Shown: positions 1 through 11,091, counted from the first letter of the stretch. The stretch is 64,000 nucleotides of DNA from Ophiocordyceps camponoti-saundersi (nom. inval.) (GCA_003339415.1 PDHQ01000017.1:70877-134876); one strand, 5' to 3'. The notes: generated by a model not told the origin, from the sequence alone. Made by a program: numbers and translations.

Positions 1-4
1 CACC

Positions 5-397
5 TTATGGGTTCTCCTTGGCCACCTTGAGCAGCAGCTTTTCCAGGTCGAACCTGGGGTCTTGAACGTCTGTGATGACTGCAACAAAGCCAATGTCAGA
101 CCCGAAGAGAGGATGAGGCGCAGAGACGGAAGAATCGTACCATCATCTGAAGACACCGGCTGTGGGCTCTTTTGCCGGGCGAATTCGGCCTTGGCCTGAT
201 CTATCAGCTTCTGCTTATGCTCGTAGTCGTGTTTCTCGTGCTCGGCTCTTTGAGTTGCTCTTATTGTCCGTTGATGGGAGAAGCCATAGAAGACGCCCAC
301 CGCAAGGGCGGACCACCGGAGGACCTGAAATAAGTTCAGCGAGCTGAGGCTCCTTTTCGTTGGGAGAAGCACCGACGTTAACTCCCGTCGACGACAT
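5..397 (-). CDS. TIM11: Mitochondrial F1Fo ATP synthase subunit e
   Basis: Three exons on the minus strand: 397-377, 324-141 and 78-5, giving 92 residues with all phases consistent. Introns are 325-376 (52 bp, donor GTCGGT, branch GCTGAAC, acceptor TTTCAG) and 79-140 (62 bp, donor GTACGA, branch TCTGACA). The protein begins MSSTGVNVLRWSAL. A membrane segment near residues 8-22 carries a GVFYG (GxxxG) motif, followed by a charged helix (HQRTIRATQRAEHEKHDYEHKQ in the translation, split here only for description) and the conserved tail VITDVQDPRFDLEKLL. In this family, subunit e sits in the inner-membrane Fo sector and promotes ATP synthase dimers through GxxxG contacts with subunit g. The length fits the family. 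The weakest point is the first donor, GTCGGT, which is unusual, but its use restores the expected NVLRW junction. It shares a 564-bp divergent promoter with the dynein intermediate chain gene. Confidence 0.88.
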
Positions 398-961
398 TGG
401 CGGCGATCGCAAGGCGCACGACGAGGTCCAGAAAGCGATCCACGAGCGAGTACGGAGCTCGGCGGGCGTCAATGACCCGGTCGGAAGGGCTCGCGGAGGC
501 TTTTGGCGAGAGGCCAAGGTTTTGCAGCGTTGGATGTTGCGCTGTGGGAAAAAAAGTTCCCAGCTGCCTCGGGTCCGACCTGGCTGTGCAAAGTACCTCT
601 GCAGCATCTAGCGGGTGCAGCGGGTACCTGGTTTTTCCACTGCAAGGGGAGGCGCTGAGCTTTAGATGTCACGTGTTGAGGCGCGTCCCGGACGCTGTCA
701 GTGGCTTGCGAACCGACCTCCCCCTTCTTCCCCTACCTCTGCCAAAGATATTGAGGACCCTTTTCGAGCTGCATTCCCTTCAACCCCTCTCGCGCTCCCC
801 CTCTCACGCTTCCCTCTTCACGGCTTCCCTCTTCACGACTATCGGACTGCCCAGGCTGAAATCTACCTCTGCCAGCCTCGTTCTTGACTCGCGACTCCGG
901 ATCAGACCCTGCGCTTCCTCCCATAGAGACTGTCCCGCCATGGGACTCTGGGACGGCTACC
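398..961. promoter_or_regulatory. Divergent promoter between subunit e and dynein intermediate chain
   Basis: Non-coding spacer between two divergently transcribed genes. It contains a CACGTG E-box at 670-675 and, from about 715, a CT-rich plus-strand tract of the kind that precedes fungal start codons. Reading frames here are open only by chance composition. Confidence 0.5.
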
Positions 962-3114
962 ATGCAACAACGTCGGGATGAAATCCTCGCGAAGAAGGCG
1001 AAGCTGGCTGAGCTGAAACGGCAGAGGGAGCTGAGGGCCACGTCGGCAGCAGGCCGTCACAGTTTAAGCGGATCAAGCGACGTCTGTCTCGCGTTCCCGC
1101 CCTTGGTTCCCTATCATCTTGCCGTCTGCTGACTTCGGATGCGTGTTTGCAGTTGGCTTCGCCGCCTCCCGGAAGAGCGGACAACCGGCGGGAGATCGAG
1201 TCTCTCATAAATAGTCTTGTGGGCGAAAGCAGGCCGGCCTCCACTACAACAGGCGGTGCCGCGTCGCCAGCCGCCCGAGGAAGCAGACCCAATAGCGTTC
1301 TGAGCGCTGGCGAACTTAGCAATGCCACCTCTGACCTGGCCGGTCACCTAAACGGGCTTGTCCTTCCTACGCCCCAGATTTGCCTGAGCACGGTGCCATT
1401 GACGACCGTCTACGAGTGCCCCCCTTCGCCTGTCAAGGAGATCTTTTCCTATAGCAAGGGCGTTCAGACGACAGATGAATGGGGCTCCCCTACAAAACCG
1501 AGATCGTTGTCGATTTCCTCCGACACAGATGACTTGGCCGGCGCTACCACCACACCAAACAAGAGGCAGAGCCGACGAGAGCGTGACCGCGAGGAGGAGC
1601 TGCGGCAAAAGATCCGGGAGGAAGTCGAGGAAGAGCTGAAGGCCACCAAGAAGCTCCTCACCGATGGCCCCGCGCAGGCCCCGCCCCTGGCATCCGCCAA
1701 TTACCCGTCGAGGGAGCTCAGCGCCGAGGAACTGGAAGCCGTCACGCGGTCCGACGACTTTGTAGAGTTTCTTGAACAGTCGACCAAGGTCATAGAACGT
1801 GCCATTGACCAAGAAACCTACGACATCCTCACCGACTACGCCCTGCAAGGCAAGGACTTGGACGATGACGACGACGAAAGCGGCAACACAGGGGGCCGAG
1901 GCTCTCATCGGATAAAGGAAGTCGCCCAGTTCTTCGACGACCGCTGGTCCAAGAAGCGAATGGTCAGCAGCATCGAGTTCTCGCCCAAGTTTAGCGAGCT
2001 GCTCCTCGCCTCGTACACCAAGAATCCCACGGCGCCGCACGAACCCGACGGCCTCGTTCAAGTCTGGAACACTCACATGCAGGAACGGCCCGAGTACGTG
2101 TTCACGGCGCAGTCGGATATTCTCGCCGCCAAGTTTTCCCCCTATCATCCCAACCTGATCGTCGGCGGCTCATACAGCGGCCAAGTGCTACTGTGGGACA
2201 CGCGCGCCAAGGCAGCTCCCGTGCAGAAGACTCCGCTGACAGGCTTCGGGCACGCGCATCCCGTCTATTCGGTCGACATCGTCGGCACACAAAACGCCAA
2301 CAACGTCATCTCCTGCTCGACGGACGGCGTCGTCTGCGGCTGGAGCATGGATGTCTTTGCGCAGCCGCAAGAGCTTCTCGAGCTCAAAAACCCGACACAG
2401 ACCAAGGTGGCGGTAGAGGACGTCAGCCCGACGTGTCTTGCGTTTCCGCAGGCAGATCCGACGTCTTTCCTCGTCGGCAGCGAAGAGGGCACCATCTTCC
2501 CCTGCCACAGGTACGACCGTGCCGGCGCCAAGGCCGGGGTGGACAAGTCCATCAGCTACAAGGGCCACACGGCGCCGGTCATGTCGGTCGACTTTCACCC
2601 TGCGCGGGGACCTGTCGACCTCGGGGACTTGGTCATCTCGTCGTCTCTCGACTGGAGCGTCAAGTTGTGGAAGGTCAGGCCATTGGCGGCTACGTCGACG
2701 ACGGGAGTGGGAGACGGCCAGATTGCGCCGCTCATCGACTTTGTACGGGAAGACGTCGTCTACGATGCCCGCTGGTCACCCGTCAAGCCGAGCGTCTTTG
2801 CTCTCGTCGACGGCGCCGGCTGGCTCGAGCTCTGGGACATTGCCCTGGAAACGGAGGAGCCCGTGTCGAGGATCTCGCCCAGCACGCGGCAAGACAGCCG
2901 GGCCATGCTCTCCAAAAGCCTCAACAAGGTTGCATGGGAGCCTAACGACGGCAAACGGATCGCAACGGGCGGTATCGACGGCTCGCTGACCGTCTTCGAG
3001 GTTGCCAGCGGCCTCGGTGGCAAGGAAGGGCTGAAGAACGAGGAGTGGACCAAGGTCAAGAAGCTGGTCAGTCGAGTGGAGGCCGTCGGTTTAAATGGAG
3101 CAATGGTGGTTTGA
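962..3114 (+). CDS. Cytoplasmic dynein 1 intermediate chain
   Basis: Two exons: 962-1081 (40 codons) and 1153-3114, giving 693 residues. The 71-bp intron has donor GTCTGT, branch TGCTGAC and acceptor TTTGCAG. The start MQQRRDEILAKKAKLAELKR was chosen because it matches the conserved N-terminal coiled coil of dynein intermediate chains, which binds dynactin p150 and NudE. In-frame codons upstream to 884 lack that conservation. The middle is low-complexity and acidic, and includes the dynein-IC signature KEIFSYSKGVQTTDEW. The second half (about residue 290 onward) is a WD40 propeller with repeats ending VQVWNTH, VLLWDTR, VKLWKVR and LELWDIA, the surface that contacts the dynein heavy chain. In filamentous fungi dynein drives nuclear migration and retrograde endosome transport. 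The gene looks intact and normal in length. Confidence 0.95.
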
Positions 3115-3944
3115 ATTGATGCCGGTGCACGCTGGCCAGGCGGCGTTCTCATCCCTGTCCGGATTTCTCTACCGTTACCTTGAGGTTTTTCTTTCTCTGT
3201 CAGGCTTCCGTTAAGCCCCTTTTTCTAACGTTTCTCCTCAGTCCACGTCGCAGACACGGTTTTGGTGTTGAAATACCCCCGAAGTGCGTCACTTGTATCT
3301 ATGTATGTATGTCTGTATGTTGAAATGAAGAGTAATTACCTGTGACGTCTGATGTGATTAATCGTCAAGGCCGATTTCGGACTGAAGATAACAATGACTT
3401 TGAACGTGATTGCTTATCTGTAAAGTCACATGATCGTGAATTTCTCACTTGGTTTAGGCTAAGACAATAACGTTGAACGTGATTGCTCATCTAAATAATC
3501 ACATGATCTTGAACTTCTCACGTGGTTTGTCACCCTTCCTTCCCCTCTCTTTCTCCCACATAGCAATAGGAAAAGATTGTCTATATAAAAACCACACAAA
3601 GAAAACAATGCTAACAAGGAGAAGCGCCATCACAACTTTAGCAGCTGTTATGTATTTGCGTGGCTTTGCAGTAATAGGCGGCTATTGTCCTTGAGAAGAG
3701 CTCTCAGGTACGTATCAACACTGCGCCTCGAGGAGACGGCGTCGCGTGCATGATGATTCTTTCCGAACTCTGCAATTCTGAGAGTCCCTTGTCTTTAAGG
3801 GGGGCTGTTTGAAGAACATTATTCACATCATTGTCCTTTCTCTGATCATCGCGGCTGTCCTTCTCTTTCTTTCATATTGGCGGTGCTTCCAGTGTTGCGG
3901 ATTGTCTGACACACCGTCGTTTCTACAGGAAGCTCTACCTTGGT
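3115..3944. other. Convergent intergenic region with a possible tiny plus-strand gene
   Basis: Spacer between the 3' ends of the dynein chain and cofactor E genes. It holds an imperfect 73-bp-period direct repeat (3401-3528), a TATA-like box TATATAAAA at 3582-3590, a short frame from ATG 3608 to 3694, and a frame at 3809-3944 that reads as one hydrophobic segment followed by RCFQCCG. The last could be an exon of a small membrane protein, but no complete gene could be assembled from it. Confidence 0.3.
3401..3528. repeat. Imperfect direct repeat, period 73 bp
   Basis: The segment starting TGAACGTGATTGC at 3401 recurs at 3474 with the same order of blocks: GAACGTGATTGC, then TCACATGATC, then TTCTCAC, then TGGTTT. 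Copies differ at several positions. It may be a local tandem duplication or the remains of a small element. Confidence 0.6.
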
Positions 3945-5847
3945 CTACGACGGTTCAACGCGGATGCGTACATCCATGCCGTCGACACAGTAACCGAGCT
4001 GTTTGGGACTATCCCTAAGCTCGACCTCTCGCTTGACCCAACGCCCGGGTTGGCCTTCCGACGACGGCCCTTCGTCGTGACGACTATGAGGGTCAGCTGC
4101 TGAGTCCGCGAAGATCTGTTCTTCCTCATCGCTGCTATCTCCGGCATCTTCGAAGTCGGCCACCGGATCCCATTCGTCCGTCTCCCAGATAAGGCGCAAC
4201 CGTAGAGGAGAAAGGCGGAAAAGCTTCCCGGCTATGCTTTTGACGGAGTAGATGTCGAAGGCCTTGGGTATACGCGTCGTCTTCCTCGTCTGGTCTCGGT
4301 GATTGTGGAAGTGTACCGTGATGAGCCGGGCTTCGAGGAAGGACGGGTTAATACCGCTTCGACGAACGACGTCCGGCTCGCCGTGGATACTGCACAGCTC
4401 GGCGTAGCGAGGATGAAGTGCAATGATACCCGCCTCGGCGGATTCGGGCACCTCGGCGAGTTGTTTGGCGATCCTCGACAGGTAGAATATCTCTGCGTTT
4501 TTGCGGTCTTCAGACCTGATTTGCGTGAAATTGAGGTTGTTGATGCCAGCGAGACGACCAATTGTAAGCATATGTGATTCCTCAGACGAAGGAGCTTTGG
4601 CGTCCGCTTCTCCTTGGTCGTAGACGGGGTTATGCGCGATCCGCAGGCCGATAAGACCCGGGAAGCGGGTGGCAAGAGCATCGACGAAGGACCAGTCTCG
4701 AATGTTGTTGTAGGACACGTCAAGGTACTGCAACGAAGGTGAGAAGGTCGGAACGGCAGCGCCGGAAGCGACCATGCTCGAGATGGCATTGCCCTTGAGG
4801 TGAAGATTGCGCAGAGCGGCGAGGGAAGTCAAGCTGATAAGATCCGACACGGCCTTGAAGTCGTTGTACTCGAGGTTGATGGTGGTCAGAGTCGAAGCCA
4901 GGCTTCCGTAGCAGATGGGAGGCAAAGACGAGAGCTGGTTCGCCCCGACGGCCAGCGTCGTCAACGAAGGACATCGGGAGGCGATACGACACAGCTCCTC
5001 CCATCCGAGTAGGGTCTCGCCGAGTGCAAGTTCATCGACGGCCGGGAAGGCAGTTGGTTCGCGGTCTAGAGCTTCATCGCGCAAGACATTATGGAAGCGA
5101 TTCCCACTGGCGAGGCGCGTAACTTTGTGTCAGTATCGTGCGGTCATTCTCTTATTCCCTCAGACAGAAACACACTGGGAGAAGAGGAGCCGACCTACTT
5201 GAGGCTCAGACGGCGAAGGGCCGGAAGATGAGCGCAGACATGGACGACAGCGCCCAGACTCTCAAATAAGTTCCTGCTCAGGTCCAGCTGTACGATGGCA
5301 GGACACACATCGACGACGCGACCCTCTCCAGGCCGGGCAGCCGAAGCGATGCGCATACCATCGAGGATAACGACCTTGAGATCATGAAGACGCGCCAACC
5401 GCTGCCGTATGCGATCGAAGCCCACCTCCTCCGCGACCTTTCCGCCAGAGATGACGATGCCATTGTCGTCATCTTCATCCTTCTTCTTTTCCTTTTCAGG
5501 CGCGTATTTCGCTCGCAGCGCTGCGAGGAAGCTTTGCGCCTCGTCCGATGGTCTCGTAGGCCTTACGAACGAGGCTGCGGTGGGAGACGACGATAGGCCT
5601 TGAAGCAAAACGCAACTTCGTCAGCCGCCTTCGTGTCGGGACGGGGAAGGAGAAGGGAATCGGTACAGGAGAAGTAGCGCTCGCCACGGTGGCATCCGTC
5701 GTGTTTGCCGCGCGTGCCGTCGTCCCATTCGACGCCCAGCCAGGAGCCTTGGGTCTGGGCTACGGGGCCGACGTAGCGGATGGTGCAGGCGGCGCCGCCG
5801 TAGGAAATGCGCTGTCCAACGTACGGAGGAGCGCTCTGATTGTTCAT
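3945..5847 (-). CDS. PAC2: Tubulin-specific chaperone E (tubulin folding cofactor E)
   Basis: Three exons: 5847-5667, 5598-5199 and 5106-3945, giving 580 residues. Introns are 68 bp (donor GTACCG, branch GCTGACG) and 92 bp (donor GTAGGT, branch TACTGAC), and both junctions restore conserved sequence (YFSCLSSSPTAASF and LSLNGNRFHNVLRDEA). The N-terminal CAP-Gly domain (about residues 8-65) contains GVEWDDGTRGKHDG and binds the alpha-tubulin C-terminal tail. Leucine-rich repeats follow (about 150-370: LDLSRNLFESL, LEYNDFKAV, LDVSYNNIRDW). The C-terminus is the ubiquitin-like part, ending REVELRDSPKQLGYCVDGMDVRIRVEPS. In this family the protein captures alpha-tubulin and assembles the alpha/beta heterodimer with cofactors B, C and D. 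It has the full domain set and no lesions. Confidence 0.95.
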
Positions 5848-6110
5848 TGTTTTTTATGCAGTGCGTTAATGATGTAGGCGCTGGCGAGTCTCGTGATCGG
5901 CGGGCAAGGCCATGGTGTTTGGTGAGGAAATTTATGCCATGATTTTGCTGCCGAGGGGATCACGATTGTTGGTTCATACGTAGGTAGGTAGTTCCCACTA
6001 TTAAGGCGACTCTCGACCAAAGCCTCAATACAACACCAATCCTCCACGTCTTCATGCCTATTCAACAATCGTCCAGTTGACTTCAATGCTACCTCTTCTC
6101 TCTACCTTGC

Positions 6111-7167
6111 CTACAGCTTCGCCCGCGAATCCTTCTCCCCTACCACCTTCACCAGAGCACGACCATTGGTCAAACAGACCTTGCCGCCCTCTACCTGAGT
6201 AACAAACCTCACTTCCTCCCACTCGCCATCCCGTTTACCCATCCGCCACACCCGCGTCACGAGCTTATCCCCAGGCTTGACAGTGCTGGCGAAGCGAGCC
6301 TCGAACTCGCGTATATTGGCCGGGTCCCCGCCGCCCAGCTTCTTGAGGATGGCATGACAGGTGCAGTTCCACTGGTACAGGCCGTGAGTGATGGCACCCC
6401 CGAAGCCCATCTTCATACCCGGCTCCGGCGTAGCGTGGAGCGGATTGTAGTCTCCGTTGAGCCGGTACAGGAGGGCCGCCTCGGGCGTCGTCTGCTGCTC
6501 GAGTACGTAGTCTGGCTCCTTGCCCTTGGGGGGTGAAAAGTTCGGTGTCGGCGGCCCCTTTGGCCCTCCCCATCTTCCCTGCTTGACGAAGAAGCCGCTG
6601 GAGGAGATGCGAGCGTAGACTTCTCCGCTGCCGGCATCGACGAGATCCGTCTGCGTCTCCAAGACGGAGCCGGGGAAACCTTTGTCATAGACGCCGATGA
6701 CCTTGGTTCGGGCCTCGAACTTGCGGCCGGCCGAGCTTGTCGGGATCGGCTTGAGAAATTCAATCTTGCGCTGACCGTCCACGGCTCGGCGAGAGTCGAA
6801 GTCAGGCACACCGGGAATCTTGGTTTTCTGACTAGCGGCGTAGAAGTCGACAACTTCCTGCGAATTGCCCTTGAAAGCTGCCAGAAAGAGACGTCAACCG
6901 CGGAGCTTCATCACAGAGGCCATCATCTATAGGTAGTTACTCACGCAAAATTAGGGGATACGTTGGAAAGGCGGCAAAATCAGGATGAAGCTCCTGGTCG
7001 GCCGTCAGTCCCAGAACCTCGTCATCCGTTCAAGATTGAGACCGTACGTAGAGGAAGTGCAACTCGTCGGCCTTGCAGCCGATGCTGTTGGCGAAGAGGA
7101 GCAGGTCGCGCTTCAGCCACGACACCTCTTGTGGAGGATACTCGAATCCGACGCCGGGATCAGGCAT
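6111..7167 (-). CDS. MaoC-like / hydratase 2 enzyme, probably peroxisomal
   Basis: Three exons: 7167-7048, 6993-6945 and 6877-6111, giving 311 residues. Introns are 54 bp (donor GTACGG, branch ACTGACG) and 67 bp (donor GTGAGT). The start MPDPGVGFEYPPQEVSWLKR is typical of hydratase-2 hot-dog proteins. The catalytic hydratase-2 motif is GDYNPLHATPEPGMKMGF in the second half, followed by GGAITHGLYQWN. By family, this is an R-specific 2-enoyl-CoA hydratase, or an enzyme acting on a related acyl-CoA, as in the C-terminal half of the beta-oxidation multifunctional enzyme. Here it stands alone without dehydrogenase domains. The protein ends in AKL, a peroxisomal PTS1 variant, so peroxisomal location is a reasonable inference. 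Substrate cannot be read from the sequence. Confidence 0.88.
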
Positions 7168-7905
7168 GGCGAAAAGAGGCAGGTGAGAAGTTAAAGATTA
7201 GGTCGGTGAAGCTGTTGAACGGAGGCTGATCTTGATATATGCAGACGGAATCCTCGGCTGCGGCCAGCGTCGAACCGAGGATGATCGACGGGTGAGCCGC
7301 GGTTCGGGACTTGTGTCGTCGCATCTTGGCCGAGGTTGCAATGCCGAGGATGAGTCTGAGCGGACGGGAGCTTGGTAATCATGAGAGTCAATTTAGAGCG
7401 GATCTTTCAAACACTGTGCAGGAAGAAGGAGGCTACTATACCATCTTGCTGAGCCTATCGTGGAGGTGCTGAAAACTGAGTGATGTCACGATAGTAGACC
7501 CGCATAGCTCATGTATACACTTCGAAGATCACAAGTGCGACCCTGGCTTCAGACGGTACGGCAGACATCAATCGACAACTCTCTCCCTTGATCATCTGAT
7601 CAACACGCTCTCGATAGTTGACAACTTGTCATGGCGCCACTCGCAGGCTGCGACGCTCTTGGTCTTCATCTCATATCCATGGGCATCTTTCTTCAACATA
7701 TATCAGTTCACACACACCTACTTGACTCGCCTCGACGGCAACGGCACGAAAAGCGGCTCGAAATACTCGCATTGAACCAGCCAAGTTCTTCACACTTGAT
7801 TCCGCGAAATAACTCCCCTAATATGCCCAGTAACGAACGCGTCAAGCCTGAATCCTGAGAAGCCACGACAAACGAGAGAACTTAGGAGCCAATCATATCA
7901 ACCAT
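7168..7905. other. Intergenic, no supported gene
   Basis: Holds the promoter of the hydratase gene and the 3' flank of the next minus-strand gene. A 75-codon plus-strand frame at 7631-7858 has no recognisable features and I do not call it. Confidence 0.5.
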
Positions 7906-9198
7906 TCAAGCAAATCTGCCCTTTCCCCGATTACACTCCTCCAAAAACCGATAGATACCCTCCAAACCCTCGTATTCACTCGAGCTGACCGCACTCGGCA
8001 TGGCGCCGTAAAACTCGGCTTCAGAACGTGCCGGGCTCTCATTCATCTCAGCGTCGAACGCTTCGTGTAATTTTGAATCTTCTTCGAGTGTCCAACCATC
8101 CTCCGTCCCGCAGCCGGACGACCGCACCGAGAAAGCCGAGGATGCCAAAACATCATCGGGGCCTGGTGCGAATGGAAGCTTCAGCATGTCGGGAATCGCA
8201 GCTTCTATCCCATAATCGGGGTCTTGGCCCACGACACCACGCTGAATGTCCAGGTCATCGCAGAGCCGCTCTACCGTCTGGGCGTCAACCCCGGGGAACC
8301 GAACTCGAAGCTTGTCATTTCCCTCCATGGTGACCGGCAAGTCACCGAGAACCGACAGCCGCCTCAGATCGGCATCCACTGCCGACAAGTCTCGCAGGGC
8401 GCGTTCGAAATCGGCCGAGAGAACGTCGAGAAGACCATCCTTGTGGAGCGTCGCCGAATAGAAGGGAGCATCAGGGGTGGAGCCAGAAGCATCGGACGTC
8501 CTGGCGATTGCTGCGGCAAGCGGGCCAACAGCCGTGATGGTAGGCTTCAGCTGAAAGTCAATGAAGCTACCCGGCGCCGAACGCACAGCGCGGGCCATGG
8601 AGCGCATGATTTCGTCATCCTGGGCGGACACGACTCGGTATTTGGCACTGCCATTAGGTCCGACCCCGTCATACTTGAGCCGTTTCCCTGATAGGAAGAA
8701 GGCTCTCATAGCTTGCGAGACGTTCTGCACCACTTGCGCCGGAGCGGCGGGGACGTGGGAAAAGTATCGCGCGCTGCCGCCAAGACTGTAACCTCCGGCG
8801 GTACGAGGCAGAGCACCTCCGGTCAAATTCGGTCGCAAAGCGCTCGCAAAAGGTGCTCGGCCGGGAAGCTGAGCCACTCTTCGAGAGATGTTGGAGGATG
8901 GGAGGCGGAAGCGGTGAATGTCGGGGCTGGCGCGAGGCCCGTCGCCAAGGATCGTGCGCAACACCTTGTCAATGTTCTTCGAAGCCGAGCCGGAAAAGAA
9001 CCTCGCTTCTCGTCTCGATTGTTTCGATAGGGCTGCATGATGGATCGACGACCGTCCGCGAGTGGCGCTCTGAATGTGACGTTGAACCGGCTTCGTCGCG
9101 CCGGCAAGTCTGATGCGGACCGCATGCGTGGCTTTGGAGACGGCGACTCGTAAGAGGCGTAAAGTGCCGGGGGCTAAAAACCCCCCGACGGAAGCCAT
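7906..9198 (-). CDS. Conserved fungal protein of unknown function (casein-kinase-beta-2-like by old annotation)
   Basis: Single exon of 430 residues. The start at 9198 (MASVGGFLAPGTLRLL) was chosen because the upstream in-frame codons are not conserved-looking and the chosen N-terminus is basic and amphipathic, as in a mitochondrial targeting sequence (MASVGGFLAPGTLRLLRVAV, with many Arg after it). The middle contains RYFSHVPAAPAQVVQNVSQA and the end EYEGLEGIYRFLEEC. From memory these match a widespread Sordariomycete family that databases label casein kinase II beta 2 subunit. I see no zinc finger or other feature that supports that name, so function should be treated as unknown. It may be divergently paired with the small candidate gene at 9647. 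Confidence 0.75.
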   Translation of the reverse strand: MASVGGFLAPGTLRLLRVAVSKATHAVRIRLAGATKPVQRHIQSATRGRSSIHHAALSKQSRREARFFSGSASKNIDKVLRTILGDGPRASPDIHRFRLPSSNISRRVAQLPGRAPFASALRPNLTGGALPRTAGGYSLGGSARYFSHVPAAPAQVVQNVSQAMRAFFLSGKRLKYDGVGPNGSAKYRVVSAQDDEIMRSMARAVRSAPGSFIDFQLKPTITAVGPLAAAIARTSDASGSTPDAPFYSATLHKDGLLDVLSADFERALRDLSAVDADLRRLSVLGDLPVTMEGNDKLRVRFPGVDAQTVERLCDDLDIQRGVVGQDPDYGIEAAIPDMLKLPFAPGPDDVLASSAFSVRSSGCGTEDGWTLEEDSKLHEAFDAEMNESPARSEAEFYGAMPSAVSSSEYEGLEGIYRFLEECNRGKGRFA

Positions 9199-9646
9199 GT
9201 TGATTGTCGCTGTGGTTGAGATGGGAAGATGGAGAGTTGAGGAGAACGTCATCTGGGGATAACCGTCCATTAATAACATCAACAGCGCCACTTTCAGTCG
9301 CCACCCGGTCCCCACTCACACATGTGGCTTGTGCACGGGATCCCTGCGACAACTCGACTGCCGCATGCCCCCCGGCCCGCGTCCCCCCCTAGCGTCCCAC
9401 AATGTGGCTACCTAAGTACCTGGTACCTACCTGTCTTTACGCACCGCCTCATTTCTGCACTGCCACGTCTTCACAAGCCCACGGTGGCTGCGGGCTAAGT
9501 TTTTCCACCAGTTTAAATTCCGCTGCGAATTTTTCACCTCCGTCAATAAAGACCTCACCTTCCAAAAAACCACCCACCGAGGCTGCGTGCGGATGGCGAT
9601 CAGTCCATCCCTATTCCGCACCTCGCTGCGGTGGTTCGTCTCGTGA
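9199..9646. promoter_or_regulatory. Upstream spacer between 9198 (-) and the candidate gene at 9647 (+)
   Basis: Non-coding. On the plus strand it is CT- and CA-rich toward 9400-9640, as expected of a fungal 5' leader. It contains a GTACCTGGTACC near-palindrome at about 9416-9428. Confidence 0.35.
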
Positions 9647-9880
9647 ATGGTAAGTGACTTTTCTCTCCTCCTTTAAGGCTCATAATTCCTTCCCTCAAAT
9701 GATGAACAATCTACCTTGAACAATCCAATACAGACCAACACCGTGGTGACTTCAGCAAACTCTAGAATTACCCTGAAAGAGCTTCGCATCTCGCAGTCCT
9801 ATTTTCACCTTCTTTCTATAAAGACCTCGCTAATCAAATGTCAGATTATCAGGTGTTTTCTCGTCATCGTCGCGCAGTGA
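9647..9880 (+). CDS. Candidate small protein split after its start codon
   Basis: An ATG at 9647-9649 is followed directly by a consensus donor GTAAGT. An acceptor ACAG ends at 9733, and the frame then runs 48 sense codons from 9734 to a TGA at 9878-9880, making a 49-residue product that starts MTNTVVTSANSRITLKELR and ends in a hydrophobic stretch IIRCFLVIVAQ. Introns placed directly after the start codon are common in short fungal genes. I do not recognise the protein, and an open frame of this length can occur by chance. The position, divergent to the 9198 gene with a CT-rich leader upstream, supports it mildly. Confidence 0.35.
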
Positions 9881-11091
9881 ATGATATGCCTACCTATACT
9901 ATGCATACATACATCAAAGGTTGGTGCCACGTCAAGCCTCTTCAAATTCTTCCCTCCCTTTCGTGATGATCCAAACGACCCCATAGGGATTCCTCAATCT
10001 TAACACACCGTGTCGATACTGTTGTTTTAGTTTCAGCCTTGTCTGATCGGAGATGTTCATCAAATAGCTCTTGATGTCGTTTTCTTCAGAGCTCATCGTC
10101 GCTAACCTCCAACCATCTTCATAGGTAACAAGACTCGCGAATTCTTCCCTCTCTCTTTCCACAACCTGATGAATACTTGAACGAACGGGCGGACATAATC
10201 GAGCCCCGCCGTCCTTCACCAAAAACAACAGGGTCGTACAAAACCTTGTGGTGCTGGAGAGGTGGAAGCTCTTGATGATAACTCGTCACCTGATTTGACC
10301 TTGTCAATCGATTTCGTGCCGCTTTACGTGGGAGTGCAAGATGGCTGACAGACCCGTCTGCAGGTACCGAAGCTCATCTTCATTGTTCTGCGTTGCCTCC
10401 TGTCATGATTATCCCATTCACACTGTCTGATCCTCGGTCACTCGAGTTGTGGCCGTTCGCGGTCACTGCTTGAGTCTTGATCCGTTGAAATGAACATAGC
10501 ATCATATTTATGAACAGGCATGTTGCACTCCGTCGCCAGCGTGTTCACGTAAACACATGGTTCTAACCGCTATGGCCTCAGATTACTACCTTTGATACTG
10601 CTTGACTGCTCGTGTCCTGCATTCCGAGACTGACATCTTGTGACGAGCAGGTTTGGCCACGTCCAGTAACACACTTCAGTCCAGCGCAGAGTAGGTCTAT
10701 CTCTTCTTCGTCTATCTTCTACGTCTTTTGGACGACCCCCCCCCCCCCCCCCCAAAAAACAAAAACCATCAGGATGACTCGTAATATTAGCTCTATCAGA
10801 GTTCATCGTTGACGAAAAAATATTCACCTTGGAGAACTGACATGGTTTCTACAATCATCATGAACACATGCCTTGCCCTTTCGGAGACATAGGCTAACAA
10901 GGCACCGTTACAGACGAGACTTTGAACTTCTTGGTGGAACATTGCAAGGATGAGCATCTATATAGACGAGTTAAATACACCATCACTCCTATACCTCAAT
11001 GCGCCCTCTTTATGCCAACGCGTGAATGTGAAGATGCGTAGTAACAACAAATGGATATATCATATCCCCAAGTCGAATCGCGTCAGCCGTG
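9881..11091. other. Intergenic, with one weak 54-codon frame and a C14-16 homopolymer
   Basis: Between the small candidate and the phospholipase gene. A minus-strand frame 10096-9932 (MSSEENDIKSYLMNISD...) lacks introns, signals or recognisable motifs; it could be a gene remnant. A long C homopolymer lies at about 10738-10753. Nothing else can be supported. Confidence 0.35.

Noticed and set aside
884..961. N-terminal extension of the dynein intermediate chain
   Set aside because: The frame is open to 884, but the added residues are low in coding character and dynein intermediate chains begin at the RRDEILAKKAKL coiled coil.
7631..7858. Small plus-strand gene
   Set aside because: 75 codons without motif, signal peptide, splice structure or leader; typical chance frame.
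10570..10827. Frames around the C homopolymer
   Set aside because: The Gly/Pro runs come from the homopolymer; no coding signal on either side.
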